Positions 1 through 8,776 of a stretch of DNA of 51,067 nucleotides are shown piece after piece. The stretch spans positions 1-51,067 of the forward strand of contig JAPKZK010000071.1 of the NCBI GenBank assembly GCA_026393835.1, written 5' to 3'. The notes under the pieces were generated by a model. That model saw only the letters and a list, made by a program, of their open reading frames with translations. It was not told where the DNA came from and did no database searches. This DNA comes from Candidatus Aminicenantota bacterium (GTDB taxonomy: Bacteria > Acidobacteriota > Aminicenantia > UBA2199). Numbering within the stretch: the first letter of the stretch is position 1; every line of letters starts with the position of its first letter. Position numbers and translations under genes: made by a program.

Positions 1-141
1 GCATTTTCAACCTTCCTTGCCCTGAACTTTTTTTATGAACCAGCGGATTGGGCTCACCCTGTATTCTGCATTAAATATATTGCATTGGAATTAAATTGTC
101 AATACCTTTTTCAAATTTTTTCTCATTTTTTTGACTGTCCC

Positions 142-338
142 GAATGTCACTAAGTTAAGCCTACATGGTTGAATAATGTGCCTTTTCAAAATCATCAAGT
201 GATTAGAAACATGACACCCGATAAAACTGACTGGGACAATATTCAGCCTCCCGTTAGTGTGCGATTTATCGAGTGGTCTGGAAAACCCCATAAATTAAGA
301 ACATTAATTAAGAATATAGCCTTAACTTAGTGACATTC
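142..338. mobile_element. MITE-like non-autonomous element, 197 bp
   Basis: The ends are a 20-bp inverted repeat: GAATGTCACTAAGTTAAGCC at 142-161 and its complement with one mismatch at 319-338. The same 11 bp, TTGACTGTCCC, lies immediately outside both ends (131-141 and 339-349), as expected of a target-site duplication. The interior has no credible ORF, so the element would need a transposase supplied in trans. An 11-bp duplication is within the range known for IS4-type elements, but that assignment is inference. No second copy was seen in the window. Confidence 0.8.
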
Positions 339-349
339 TTGACTGTCCC

Positions 350-559
350 TTACCGCTTACCGTCCTTACCGTCTTTAGCGGTCAAAGGGGAACATTTATC
401 CCGTCAAATTGCTTAACGTAAAAATGTAATGTGCGGGCGTCGCCCGCTTTCGAGAAAACGCCGTTCTGCCCCCGGCGCGTTGCATGGTTCCGAGCCTGAC
501 GCTGTTCAGAACGAAATCGTATGGTTCAGTCCTACAAAATGGCCCCCCGCGCCGCGGGG
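350..559. other. Gene-free stretch with two GC-rich hairpins
   Basis: No gene is supported here. A short hairpin (GCGGGC, loop GTC, GCCCGC) lies at about 431-446. A two-tier hairpin lies at about 529-570: TCCTAC pairs with GTAGGA around an inner CCCCGCG/CGCGGGG stem. The second lies just past the proS stop codon and could shape the 3' end of that transcript, but no T-tract follows it on the proS strand. Confidence 0.4.
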
Positions 560-2032
560 TTAGTAGGATTTGGCAAATAAAACCGTGTGTTTGGCTTCGG
601 CGCCGCAAACGGAACACCACTTGAACCGCTCGTCCTTTTTATCCTGGATGATGCGAATAGTAGCGGCGGCCGCGTCTTTTATCTTTATTTCACATTCGTT
701 GGACTCGCACCAGCCGGCCCTTACCAATCCCTTCCGGTTATCGAAGACATCCATCAACTCGGCATAGTTAAAGGCCTCGTGGGTATTCTTTTCCCGGAAC
801 TCCAGCGCCCTGTCGAACAACTGCTGTTGGATATCTTCCAGCAATTTTCCCAGTGCGGCGCCGGCTTCATCTCTTTTTACGAAGAGCTTATCGCGGTTGA
901 TGCGGTTGACCAATACCAACTGTTTATTTTCAATATCTTTGGGCCCGATTTCGATCCTTACCGGCACGCCTTTCATTTCCCATTCGGCAAATTTCCAACC
1001 GGGGGTGTAAGTGTCCCGGTCATCCAGGTAGACCCGGAACCCGTTATTTTTTAATTCTTGAAAAAGCGCCCGGGCTTCGGGCAGGACGGTTTCTTTCCAA
1101 TTGCCGCGGCTGATGGGAACGATAACCGCCTGCAAGGGGGCGACTTTCGGGGGCAGGATCAGGCCGGAATCATCGCCGTGCACCATGATAACCCCGCCCA
1201 CCAACCGCGTGGAAACGCCCCAGGAGGTTTGCCAACCGTATTCCAGTTCCTGGTTTTGGTTTTCAAAGCGGATATTGAAGGCCTTGGCGAAATTCTGGCC
1301 CAGGTTGTGGGAAGTGCCGGCCTGCAGGGCGCGGCCATCGGGCATCAGGGCCTCGATGCAGTATGTTTTAAGCGCCCCGGCAAACTTCTCGCTCTGGGAT
1401 TTTAACCCTGAAATCACGGGGATGGCCAGGTATTTTTCACAAAAGGAGGTGTAGATGCCCAGGATGCGTAAGGTTTCTTCTTCCGCCTCTTCGTAAGAAG
1501 CGTGCACCGTATGGCCTTCCTGCCAGAGGAATTCCGTGGTCCTGATAAACGGCCGGGTGACTTTTTCCCAGCGCACTACATTGGACCACTGGTTGATCAA
1601 CACGGGTAAATCCCGCCAGGAATTGATCCATTTGGCGTACATGGAACAGATGATGGCTTCGGATGTGGGACGGATGGCCAATCGTTCTTCCAGTTCTTCC
1701 TGGCCGCCCTGGGTGACCCAGGCCACTTCCGGGGCAAAACCCTCGACATGTTCGGCTTCTTTCTTTAAAAAACTTTCGGGGATGAATAATGGAAAATAGG
1801 CGTTCCGGTGGCCTGTTTCTTTAAACATTTTGTCCAGTTGTGCTTGTATTAATTCCCATATTTCATAACCGTAGGGCCGGATGACCATCACGCCTTTCAT
1901 GGTTGAATAATCCGCCAGTTCGGTTTTCTTGACGACGTCGACATACCACCTGGAAAAATCATCGGACTTTTTGGTGATTTGTTTTACGAAATCGGCGCTT
2001 TCGTTTTGGTTTTTTTCAGGGTTTTTTCCCAT
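560..2032 (-). CDS. proS: Proline--tRNA ligase, archaeal/eukaryotic-type (short form)
   Basis: A class II aminoacyl-tRNA synthetase of 490 aa that charges tRNA-Pro with proline in the cytoplasm. It is the short form without the inserted editing domain found in E. coli ProRS. Motif 2 is seen in the VVRWEKVTRPFIRTTEFLWQ stretch (about residues 152-171), followed by a GHT loop. The motif 3 region is near GGVIMVHGDDSGLILPPKVA (about 278-297). An anticodon-binding domain follows, and the C-terminal region has the Cys-containing segments (WCESNEC and CSVCG) typical of the type-3 zinc-like domain, ending in a terminal Tyr. The start overlaps the end of the upstream S41 protease gene by 17 bp, so the two are probably cotranscribed and translationally coupled. 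Confidence 0.97.
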   Translation of the reverse strand: MGKNPEKNQNESADFVKQITKKSDDFSRWYVDVVKKTELADYSTMKGVMVIRPYGYEIWELIQAQLDKMFKETGHRNAYFPLFIPESFLKKEAEHVEGFAPEVAWVTQGGQEELEERLAIRPTSEAIICSMYAKWINSWRDLPVLINQWSNVVRWEKVTRPFIRTTEFLWQEGHTVHASYEEAEEETLRILGIYTSFCEKYLAIPVISGLKSQSEKFAGALKTYCIEALMPDGRALQAGTSHNLGQNFAKAFNIRFENQNQELEYGWQTSWGVSTRLVGGVIMVHGDDSGLILPPKVAPLQAVIVPISRGNWKETVLPEARALFQELKNNGFRVYLDDRDTYTPGWKFAEWEMKGVPVRIEIGPKDIENKQLVLVNRINRDKLFVKRDEAGAALGKLLEDIQQQLFDRALEFREKNTHEAFNYAELMDVFDNRKGLVRAGWCESNECEIKIKDAAAATIRIIQDKKDERFKWCSVCGAEAKHTVLFAKSY

Positions 2033-3539
2033 TGGCTGCTCCTTTTTCTTTGGCTTCTTTTTTTAATGCCAATCTTAACTGCTCCACTGCTTTGCGGGCT
2101 GCCGGGTCTGATTTTAATAAGAAGGTCATACCCTTTTCAGCAGAAAATTTATTGGTCAGGACATCTCTTTCGATTTCAGACCCGACATCTTTTATATATT
2201 TCTTAAACTCTTCGGCATTGTAGGCAATGTTATTTTCTTTAAGGAAAGTTTTGAATTTTTCGATAATCGTATCATCGGCGCTGAAATTTTCCGTTATCCC
2301 CGGGTTGCCGACAATCAGTTCCCTTGAGAATTTAAAGAACACGCCGTTGGAAATGAATTTTACCAGCATGGCCGGGATGGTTTCGCCCTCCACATGGATA
2401 TCCGGGGTAACCCCGCCTTTAATGGCTTGGTCGTTGTCGTAATCCTTATAATATAAAATGGAGAGGTAGTCGTCCTGTTTCCGGTAATCCCTTTGCAGGC
2501 ATTTGTTTGCGGGGGTGTAATACTTGGCGGTGGTTAACGCCAGGGAACTGCTTAAGGCCAATCTATGGACGGTTTGCACCAGGCCTTTGCCCCAGGAGCG
2601 GGTCCCGATAATAATGGCTTTTTTATGGTCCTGGAGGGCGGAGGCCACAATTTCAGAAGCGCTGGCGCTGCCCCGGTTGATCAAAACAGCCGCAGGCATG
2701 TCCTCATACTGGTTATCCTTGCGGGCGATAAAATTTTGTTTCAAATGCTTTCCCTTAAGGGAAACAATCACGGTTCCAGCGGGGAGAAAGAAATCCGCGA
2801 TATCCACGGCCGCGTACAATGAGCCGCCGGCATTGCCCCTCAGGTCGATAATCACGGCCTTTATATGATGTTTATTTATCAATTCGTCGGTTTTTTCTTT
2901 GAACTCTTTGGCCGTCGTGCCGCCGAAGGTCCTGATATTGATATACCCGATACGGGGTTCTTCGGGATAAACCACGGCCAGGGAAATGGAATCCAGGGGA
3001 ATTTCCGCCCGTTTGATGCGAAAGGAAATAGGGGCTTCAATGCCTTCCCTGGCGATCCCGATATTCACATAGGTATCTTTGGCGCCCCTTAATTTTATCA
3101 TCACCTGGTTAAGAGACAGGTCTTTGGTTTCATGGCCATCAATGGAAACGATGACATCGCCGGCCCTTATGCCCATTTCATAGGCGGGGGTTCCTTTTTG
3201 TGCGGCAGTGACCGTCAGCCTGTCTTCGTATTTGGCGACCCGCGTGCCGATGCCGTAATAATTGCCTTGCTGCTCTTCGTTCATGGACCGCTGCGAGACA
3301 GGGTCCAGGAAATAAGAATGGGGGTCCAGTTCCTTTAAAAGACCGTCGATGGAAGCGAAAAAGAGTTTTTGTCTATCGAATTTTTTGGGGTAATATTCCT
3401 TGATGGCCGCGTAGACCTGGGCATATTTGCGCAGTTGGTCTTCCCAGGGATCTTTTTTGTCTATTGAATCCCCGGTCTGGGAGATCAGAAAACAAGACAG
3501 GGCAAAAACAAAAATAAGCGACCAACCGGCTCTTTTCAT
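2016..3539 (-). CDS. S41 family C-terminal processing peptidase (CtpA/Prc type)
   Basis: A 507-aa secreted or periplasmic serine protease that trims C-termini. The N-terminus is a signal peptide (MKRAGWSLIFVFALSCFLIS). A PDZ domain spans about 90-170 (GIGTR...GIRAGDVIVSIDG). The S41 catalytic domain carries the Ser in GSASASE (S293) and the general-base Lys in SWGKG (K318); their 25-residue spacing matches the Ser-Lys dyad of this family. A longer ORF runs upstream to 3758. I chose the start at 3539 because the signal peptide begins there and a good promoter lies just upstream, inside that extension. It is the first gene of a two-gene unit with proS. Confidence 0.93.
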   Translation of the reverse strand: MKRAGWSLIFVFALSCFLISQTGDSIDKKDPWEDQLRKYAQVYAAIKEYYPKKFDRQKLFFASIDGLLKELDPHSYFLDPVSQRSMNEEQQGNYYGIGTRVAKYEDRLTVTAAQKGTPAYEMGIRAGDVIVSIDGHETKDLSLNQVMIKLRGAKDTYVNIGIAREGIEAPISFRIKRAEIPLDSISLAVVYPEEPRIGYINIRTFGGTTAKEFKEKTDELINKHHIKAVIIDLRGNAGGSLYAAVDIADFFLPAGTVIVSLKGKHLKQNFIARKDNQYEDMPAAVLINRGSASASEIVASALQDHKKAIIIGTRSWGKGLVQTVHRLALSSSLALTTAKYYTPANKCLQRDYRKQDDYLSILYYKDYDNDQAIKGGVTPDIHVEGETIPAMLVKFISNGVFFKFSRELIVGNPGITENFSADDTIIEKFKTFLKENNIAYNAEEFKKYIKDVGSEIERDVLTNKFSAEKGMTFLLKSDPAARKAVEQLRLALKKEAKEKGAANGKKP

Positions 3540-3606
3540 ATTCAGTCTCTTTATACGAATCGTTTCCACCTTAAGTAGTGAAGGTATAGTGGATATCGCA
3601 GATATA

Positions 3607-3635
3607 GTTATAGCAGAATACGGCCATTCAGTCAA
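3607..3635 (-). promoter_or_regulatory. Sigma-70 promoter for the ctpA-like gene and proS
   Basis: On the minus strand the sequence is TTGACT, a 17-bp spacer, then TATAAC, about 68 bp upstream of the protease start at 3539. It supports the shorter start codon. Confidence 0.65.
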
Positions 3636-3659
3636 GACGCCGGGGCAATGAAATGGGGA

Positions 3660-3930
<271 letters not shown>

Positions 3931-3945
3931 AAAACCTGGAAAGGC

Positions 3946-3974
3946 TTGACATTTTGTTATTCCCTATGTAATAT
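3946..3974 (+). promoter_or_regulatory. Sigma-70 promoter for the methyltransferase at 4063
   Basis: TTGACA, a 17-bp spacer and TAATAT. The predicted transcript start is near 3981, leaving a leader of about 80 nt before the ATG at 4063. Confidence 0.7.
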
Positions 3975-4062
3975 GAGTAAATACGGGAAAAACAGTCCGT
4001 GTTTTCTATTTTATACATACTATATAATTATTGCCTGGCGTCTTAAACACAGTGGAGATAAA

Positions 4063-4716
4063 ATGCATACGAATAGTAGATTGCTCTTCGAGCGCTACGC
4101 ATTATCTTTATTTCAATGCGGAATGAAAGTTCTAGAGATTGGCCCTGATGCGTTTCCATCAACGTATCAACGACTAGTAGAAGGAGAACATGGCCTGTCC
4201 ATTGAGTGGCACTCTCTCGATCTGTACGACAGTCCACATTTGACATATCCGAATAGTCGTGAGTATTCATTCGCGATTCCCGATGAGTCTTACGATGTTG
4301 TCCTATCAGGACAAGTAATCGAACATATAAAAAAACCGTGGAAATGGATGCCCGAATTGGCGCGCATAACAAAACAAAATGGGCTGGTAATTACAGTTAA
4401 CCCCGTAAGTTGGGTTTATCATGAAGCTCCGGTTGACTGTTGGCGGATATACCCTGAAGGTATGAAGGCCCTGTACGAAGATTCATCGCTAACATTGCTT
4501 TTTTCTCGCTGGGAGTCGTTGGAAACGCCGCATTTCCATAGATTCCTGCCGGGTGTTTCAAGAGAGTGTCAAAGTCGAAAGAGGCGAATCGTTTACGATA
4601 TTCTCGGCAGGTTTGGTTTCCCGGTAGAGCGCTCTTACGATACCATAACTATCGGAAGAAAGCGCGGGCCGGACGAACAAGGCGCAGATGCGGACGCGGA
4701 AAGACCGCACCACTGA
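4063..4716 (+). CDS. Class I SAM-dependent methyltransferase
   Basis: A 217-aa protein with a short Rossmann methyltransferase core. Motif I is MKVLEIGPDAFPS (about residues 20-32). The acidic loop is HSLDLYD. A post-I motif, SYDVVLSGQVIEHI, resembles the Methyltransf_11 group, in which the His after the acidic residue is typical. The ORF is open further upstream, but ATG 4063 is preferred because GGAG sits 6-7 nt upstream and a promoter lies within the extension. It is transcribed away from the large minus-strand polysaccharide operon and converges with its end. It may modify a glycan or lipid-linked intermediate, but the substrate cannot be read from sequence. Confidence 0.8.
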   Translation: MHTNSRLLFERYALSLFQCGMKVLEIGPDAFPSTYQRLVEGEHGLSIEWHSLDLYDSPHLTYPNSREYSFAIPDESYDVVLSGQVIEHIKKPWKWMPELARITKQNGLVITVNPVSWVYHEAPVDCWRIYPEGMKALYEDSSLTLLFSRWESLETPHFHRFLPGVSRECQSRKRRIVYDILGRFGFPVERSYDTITIGRKRGPDEQGADADAERPHH

Positions 4717-4727
4717 AACGCGGGCAT

Positions 4728-5495
4728 TTACTTATAATTCTCCAATACCTTATCTTCATAAATATTTGGCGCCATGTGGTTGACTGAATTTTTCTTCAAT
4801 ATCTCACCGCTCTCGGGCCCACAATTAAATATTAAATCGATTACGGATAACCCCGGGATAAACCCTTCTCCCCTCTGGGGATATTCCGGGCGCCTGAAAT
4901 CATAAACGGCTAATTGGATGTTATGCTTCTTAAATTCCTCTTCTTCCTGGTACTTCTGCCCCCCGAAACCGGAAAGATACGCCGTTGCCCCTAAATGCCT
5001 GCATATGGAAATCAATCGTTCAGTGGCTTTCCCGTTTACTCCCTCCAGAGACGATGATAATACCCACGGGGTCTGGATTTCCAGTATCCCGGCGAGCCAT
5101 TGCAGGAGCTCGATATTCAGGTCTGCCAACAGCAAACGCTCTTTCATGACGATCGCCTCGAACCCGGGGAAATAGTGTTTGAAAAACGGGGCCTTGCCGT
5201 AACAGGACCTTAATTTCCCCAATACGCTGTCCCGCCAGGGCAGATCATTCTTTATTTCTACCTCTGCAATGGGTTGATTCAACCGGCCTTTCTGATGCAC
5301 GGGAATGGTCAACCACTGCTGCGCGGATTCCCCGGAAGCGTCGCCGCCCCTGACCCGCACACGGTTGATATGGCTTCCTTTTGTAAAAGCGGCGTCATCC
5401 AAAAAAACCATGTGGTCCGCACTGGCCCACTTGTAGAAAAATCCCAGCCAGGGCATGAAATTGGGCTGATGTACTGCTATAATGTTTCTATCCAT
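4728..5495 (-). CDS. WbqC-like family protein
   Basis: A 255-aa protein opening with IIAVHQPNFMPWLGFFYKWA, the hallmark N-terminal motif of the WbqC-like family. An NRVRV segment and a conserved FGGQKY region follow. WbqC proteins are encoded in O-antigen and glycan clusters and are usually described as acyl/aminoacyl-transfer or sugar-modification enzymes; their chemistry is poorly known. It overlaps the upstream glycosyltransferase gene by 8 bp and is the last gene of the polysaccharide operon. Confidence 0.85.
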   Translation of the reverse strand: MDRNIIAVHQPNFMPWLGFFYKWASADHMVFLDDAAFTKGSHINRVRVRGGDASGESAQQWLTIPVHQKGRLNQPIAEVEIKNDLPWRDSVLGKLRSCYGKAPFFKHYFPGFEAIVMKERLLLADLNIELLQWLAGILEIQTPWVLSSSLEGVNGKATERLISICRHLGATAYLSGFGGQKYQEEEEFKKHNIQLAVYDFRRPEYPQRGEGFIPGLSVIDLIFNCGPESGEILKKNSVNHMAPNIYEDKVLENYK

Positions 5496-6747
5496 TTTTG
5501 TGTTTGCTTATGCTTTCATTAATAATCGGGATTAATTTCTCTATTTGAAATACAAAGGAATATTTATTTATTTCCTCTAAATCAGGTTTCAAGGAATGAT
5601 AAAACTCGCTGTCCGATACGATGCGCTGCAACAGCCGGCTGATGGCCTCCGGCTGCTGGGGATGCACATTCCACCCGGTGCGGGTTTTTTCTACCATCTC
5701 CGCCAACACGGTTCCGTATGTAAGCGCCAGGATAGGCTTCCGGGTGTAAAGGTATTCGTATATCTTGGTGGAAACGGAACAGGTCCGGTCCGGCAAGGTT
5801 ATAATTAGCAGTAAGTCCGCTAGTTTTTGAAACCCCAACGACTCTTGCCTGGATACAAGCCCATGATTGAGAACCACGCCGATATCCATTAAATCTTTAA
5901 TGGGTTCCAAATCGGAACGGGTGAAATCTCCTACCAGGTGCACCCGGAGCTTATCGCAAAGTTTTTCATCCTTTGTTATCATCAACCGCAGGGCCTCGAA
6001 AAAGAATTCCACGCGGTTGCTGCCATCCGCCAACCCGAACCTGCCGGTAAATACGATGTGAAATTGCATGGGGTCGAACACGGCCGGGACCGACAAATCC
6101 CGGAAATCTTCGGGATCGAAACCGCTGGCTATGGTTTCTGTTTTTACATGGTAATGGTTCTTGAAATAATGGGTTATGGGGTCGGCAATGGTTATAACGG
6201 CTTCCGCGGCATTCACCGCCGCCCGTTCGATCTCTTCATATCTTTTTTTAATACAGGAGTACTTCTCCATCCTGGGCCGCTCAATGGGCTCAAATAAGAT
6301 TCCGTCGCGGAAATCGCATATTAACGGGATTTGATATGTTTGCGATAAATGCATCCCGATCTCGAATGTCTCTATCGGGGGATAACTGGCAATAATCACA
6401 TCGGGTTTCACTTCGTCCATGATCCGCCGGCTGTTTTTAATGACCCGCTTCTTCCACCAGGTATATATGGAATGATAACAACCCACCCGGTTCAAAAACT
6501 CTGTGTAAAGTCGCAAACCCAACCAGATGACGCCCCGCATTCCTTTCCTGTTTTTGTTGCTGCTGGTATCCCTTATTCTTATAATACCGTCGTTATGCGC
6601 CACAGGAGACTCCACCCAATCATAGGTGTGCGTCAATACGGTAACTTCCCAGCCGAAATCCCGTAGGTACTTTGCCATTTTCAACGGCCGAAGGGTTCCG
6701 CCGCTGTTAATGGGTGGATAATAATAAGCGATAATTAGTACTTTCAT
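5488..6747 (-). CDS. Glycosyltransferase, GT4-like (GT-B fold)
   Basis: A 419-aa cytoplasmic glycosyltransferase. The N-terminus, VLIIAYYYPPINSGGTLRPL, is the usual GT4 acceptor-domain opening. The C-terminal half has the nucleotide-sugar region FHIVFTGRFGLADGSNRVEF and a late KIYEYLYTRKPILAL segment, corresponding to the family's conserved E-rich helix. It probably adds one sugar to the repeat unit or lipid carrier intermediate. The start codon is followed at once by the hydrophobic strand, with only a weak upstream SD. It is coupled to the downstream WbqC-like gene by an 8-bp overlap. Confidence 0.87.
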   Translation of the reverse strand: MKVLIIAYYYPPINSGGTLRPLKMAKYLRDFGWEVTVLTHTYDWVESPVAHNDGIIRIRDTSSNKNRKGMRGVIWLGLRLYTEFLNRVGCYHSIYTWWKKRVIKNSRRIMDEVKPDVIIASYPPIETFEIGMHLSQTYQIPLICDFRDGILFEPIERPRMEKYSCIKKRYEEIERAAVNAAEAVITIADPITHYFKNHYHVKTETIASGFDPEDFRDLSVPAVFDPMQFHIVFTGRFGLADGSNRVEFFFEALRLMITKDEKLCDKLRVHLVGDFTRSDLEPIKDLMDIGVVLNHGLVSRQESLGFQKLADLLLIITLPDRTCSVSTKIYEYLYTRKPILALTYGTVLAEMVEKTRTGWNVHPQQPEAISRLLQRIVSDSEFYHSLKPDLEEINKYSFVFQIEKLIPIINESISKHKNG

Positions 6748-6771
6748 TTGTTTTTCTTTTTTTTCATTAAT

Positions 6772-6817
6772 AATTAACCATTAACAATTGTCAATTGCTA
6801 ATTGTTAATGGTTAATT
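6772..6817. repeat. AT-rich inverted repeat, 18-bp arms
   Basis: The left arm AATTAACCATTAACAATT (6772-6789) and its perfect complement (6800-6817) are separated by 10 nt. It lies between two glycosyltransferase genes of the same operon. The identical 18-mer recurs at 20478-20495, so this is a dispersed repeat and not a one-off hairpin. Confidence 0.7.
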
Positions 6818-7993
6818 GTTAACTGTGGATTTATAAATGCTCAAAAACGCCTGTCCCAATGCCTCATAACTGAACCGCCTCACCGCTTCCCCCCGTATAT
6901 ATTCCCTATCATAACCTGTACAATTATCCAACATCGACTCCAACGCCGTTAATAATCCTTCTTCATCCCCCGGCCCTACCAGCACACCGGTTCTCTCATT
7001 CACCATTTCCGGGATACCGTTTACATTGACGGCTAACACCGGCAAACCGCAAGCCATGGCCTCTACGATTACACAGGGAGAATTTTCATATTGACTGAAC
7101 AAGAGCAGGAAATCAGACTCCCGCATGCTTGCGGCTACTTCCTCTACACTCTTCCCACCCTGGAAAAATACAACCCGGTTAAGGATCCCCAATTCCTGGG
7201 CCAATTGCTCAAACTCTTCCCGGGACTCGCCGTCTCCCACAAGATATAATTCAAAATCATCCCTATTCCCGGCCAAACGCTTCATCACCCGGAGAACACC
7301 CGGTATATTTTTCACCGGCGCTAACCTGGAAACATGAAGGATTCTTTTCTTTTTCCGCGGCCTGTCATTCTTTCCTGGGGACAGGTAAAAAAGGTCCGTG
7401 TCCACCACATTGGGAACGATATGATACCTGCCTTCCAATTTATGCGCCAGCATGGCGTTTTTTAGATTTTCCGATACCGTGGTGACAGCGCGTGCTTTTT
7501 TTACGAACAGGCGGGTCAGCCATTTACGGGCAAATCCCCTGTAACGCCCACTGGCGGGTAAATAGCCCGTCCAATGCTCGGTAAAAATAAAAGGAATCTT
7601 TCTTAGCCGCGTGAATAACAAAAATACTAATCCTGCCGGCGGATTAACATTGACATGCACCATATCCGGCAGACCCGCGGTTTCTTTTAAAAACCGCAGT
7701 CCCCTGGAACCGGCAATCACATATTTTATAAATTCGGATATTTTAGAAATCAGCGGCAGACTCGAGCATGGTTTATAATAGAATCTTAACGTGCGCAGAT
7801 TGTTTTCAATGGAATAGTTGAGATCATATTTCCTGTCCGTCAGTCCGGGGTCAGGTGTAATATAAAGTACTGAAACATCGCAGTACCGGGAGACGGCTTC
7901 GGCATGTTTTTTAATAAAGATGCCGCCCAACGGATCGATCCGATTCGGGTACCACCAGCCCGGCCAGAAAAGCACATGCATTTTTTTTTCCAT
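6812..7993 (-). CDS. Glycosyltransferase family 4 protein
   Basis: A 393-aa GT-B glycosyltransferase. The N-terminal HVLFWPGWWYPNRIDPLGGI segment and the acceptor motif FTEHWTGYLP are followed by a typical donor domain: LHVSRLAPVKNIPGVLR, LVGDGESREEFEQLA, and a late ENSPCVIVEAMACGLPVLA region with the GT4 EX7E-type acidic residues. It acts in the cytoplasm on the growing glycan. Two Met codons (residues 1 and 5) could be the start, with no clear SD for either. It belongs to the same minus-strand operon. Confidence 0.93.
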   Translation of the reverse strand: MEKKMHVLFWPGWWYPNRIDPLGGIFIKKHAEAVSRYCDVSVLYITPDPGLTDRKYDLNYSIENNLRTLRFYYKPCSSLPLISKISEFIKYVIAGSRGLRFLKETAGLPDMVHVNVNPPAGLVFLLFTRLRKIPFIFTEHWTGYLPASGRYRGFARKWLTRLFVKKARAVTTVSENLKNAMLAHKLEGRYHIVPNVVDTDLFYLSPGKNDRPRKKKRILHVSRLAPVKNIPGVLRVMKRLAGNRDDFELYLVGDGESREEFEQLAQELGILNRVVFFQGGKSVEEVAASMRESDFLLLFSQYENSPCVIVEAMACGLPVLAVNVNGIPEMVNERTGVLVGPGDEEGLLTALESMLDNCTGYDREYIRGEAVRRFSYEALGQAFLSIYKSTVNN

Positions 7994-8035
7994 TTTTTTA
8001 TCGTCCGTGTTTGTCCGTGTTCGTCCGTGGCTAAA

Positions 8036-8776
8036 TTATTTTTTCCTGGCAATGACGCCGCAAATGGGGGAATAGAGTTTTTTGTGACGGGGCAGCGGTA
8101 GGTATTTCAACAGCGGCAGCAGGATATCTATAAAAAAATGAACGACTAGTTTCGCTATGATATTTCGTTTTTGCTCGTTGACCCAATAATGAATGTGACC
8201 GTAATAGCCGGAAAAAATAATTTCAAATCCCTGCTGCTTAATTATTTCAGCCCAGGCTTCGGGCGCCATGGCCCGGATGTTATGCCGTTTGTAACTTTCA
8301 CTGTTAAAGAGGGATTGAAAAACCCGCTGGAATAACCCCCGGAAATTGGGCGCAGAGATAATTAAATATCCCCCGGGTTTTACCAGCTTCATGTGCCGCA
8401 GGATAATGTCTTGCCAATCGATAAAATGTTCGACAAAGCCAAAGGAAGCCACGATGTCATAGGTATCCCCCGGGTTGAAATTTAAGAAATCCTCTCTATA
8501 AAAGTTTCCCACCTGGTAACCCCGGCTATTTAACCACTGGGGTAATGTTGTTTCGACAGCGGGTATTTGGTCCAGGCCGTTTAATTGGTAGCCCAGTTCC
8601 CCGAAGCAGGCCAGGAACTGGCCGGGGAAACAGCCGATCTCTATGCAGCGACCATTGCCCCGCGGGATGTATTTCTCAAACCAGGTCCTGACGACGTGAT
8701 CTTCGGCGGCGACCTGAAAATCCAGTTTGCCATAGGCTTCGAGCCAGTACTCTTTAGCTGCAAGGGTTTGATTCAA
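8036..8776 (-). CDS. Class I SAM-dependent methyltransferase
   Basis: A 246-aa methyltransferase. Motif I is CIEIGCFPGQFLACFGELGY (about residues 42-61), the acidic motif is NGLDQIP, and the post-I segment is YDIVASFGFVEHFIDW. This is the Methyltransf_23/11 pattern. A hydrophobic, basic C-terminal region (about residues 205-246) may associate with the membrane. It overlaps the upstream gene by 4 bp in an ATGA arrangement, so it is translationally coupled. In this context it most likely methylates a sugar or caps the chain. Confidence 0.82.
   Translation of the reverse strand: MNQTLAAKEYWLEAYGKLDFQVAAEDHVVRTWFEKYIPRGNGRCIEIGCFPGQFLACFGELGYQLNGLDQIPAVETTLPQWLNSRGYQVGNFYREDFLNFNPGDTYDIVASFGFVEHFIDWQDIILRHMKLVKPGGYLIISAPNFRGLFQRVFQSLFNSESYKRHNIRAMAPEAWAEIIKQQGFEIIFSGYYGHIHYWVNEQKRNIIAKLVVHFFIDILLPLLKYLPLPRHKKLYSPICGVIARKK

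Noticed and set aside
560..2032. Plus-strand ORFs at 587-1054, 1058-1405 and 1101-1454
   Set aside because: Shadows of proS on the opposite strand with no family features.
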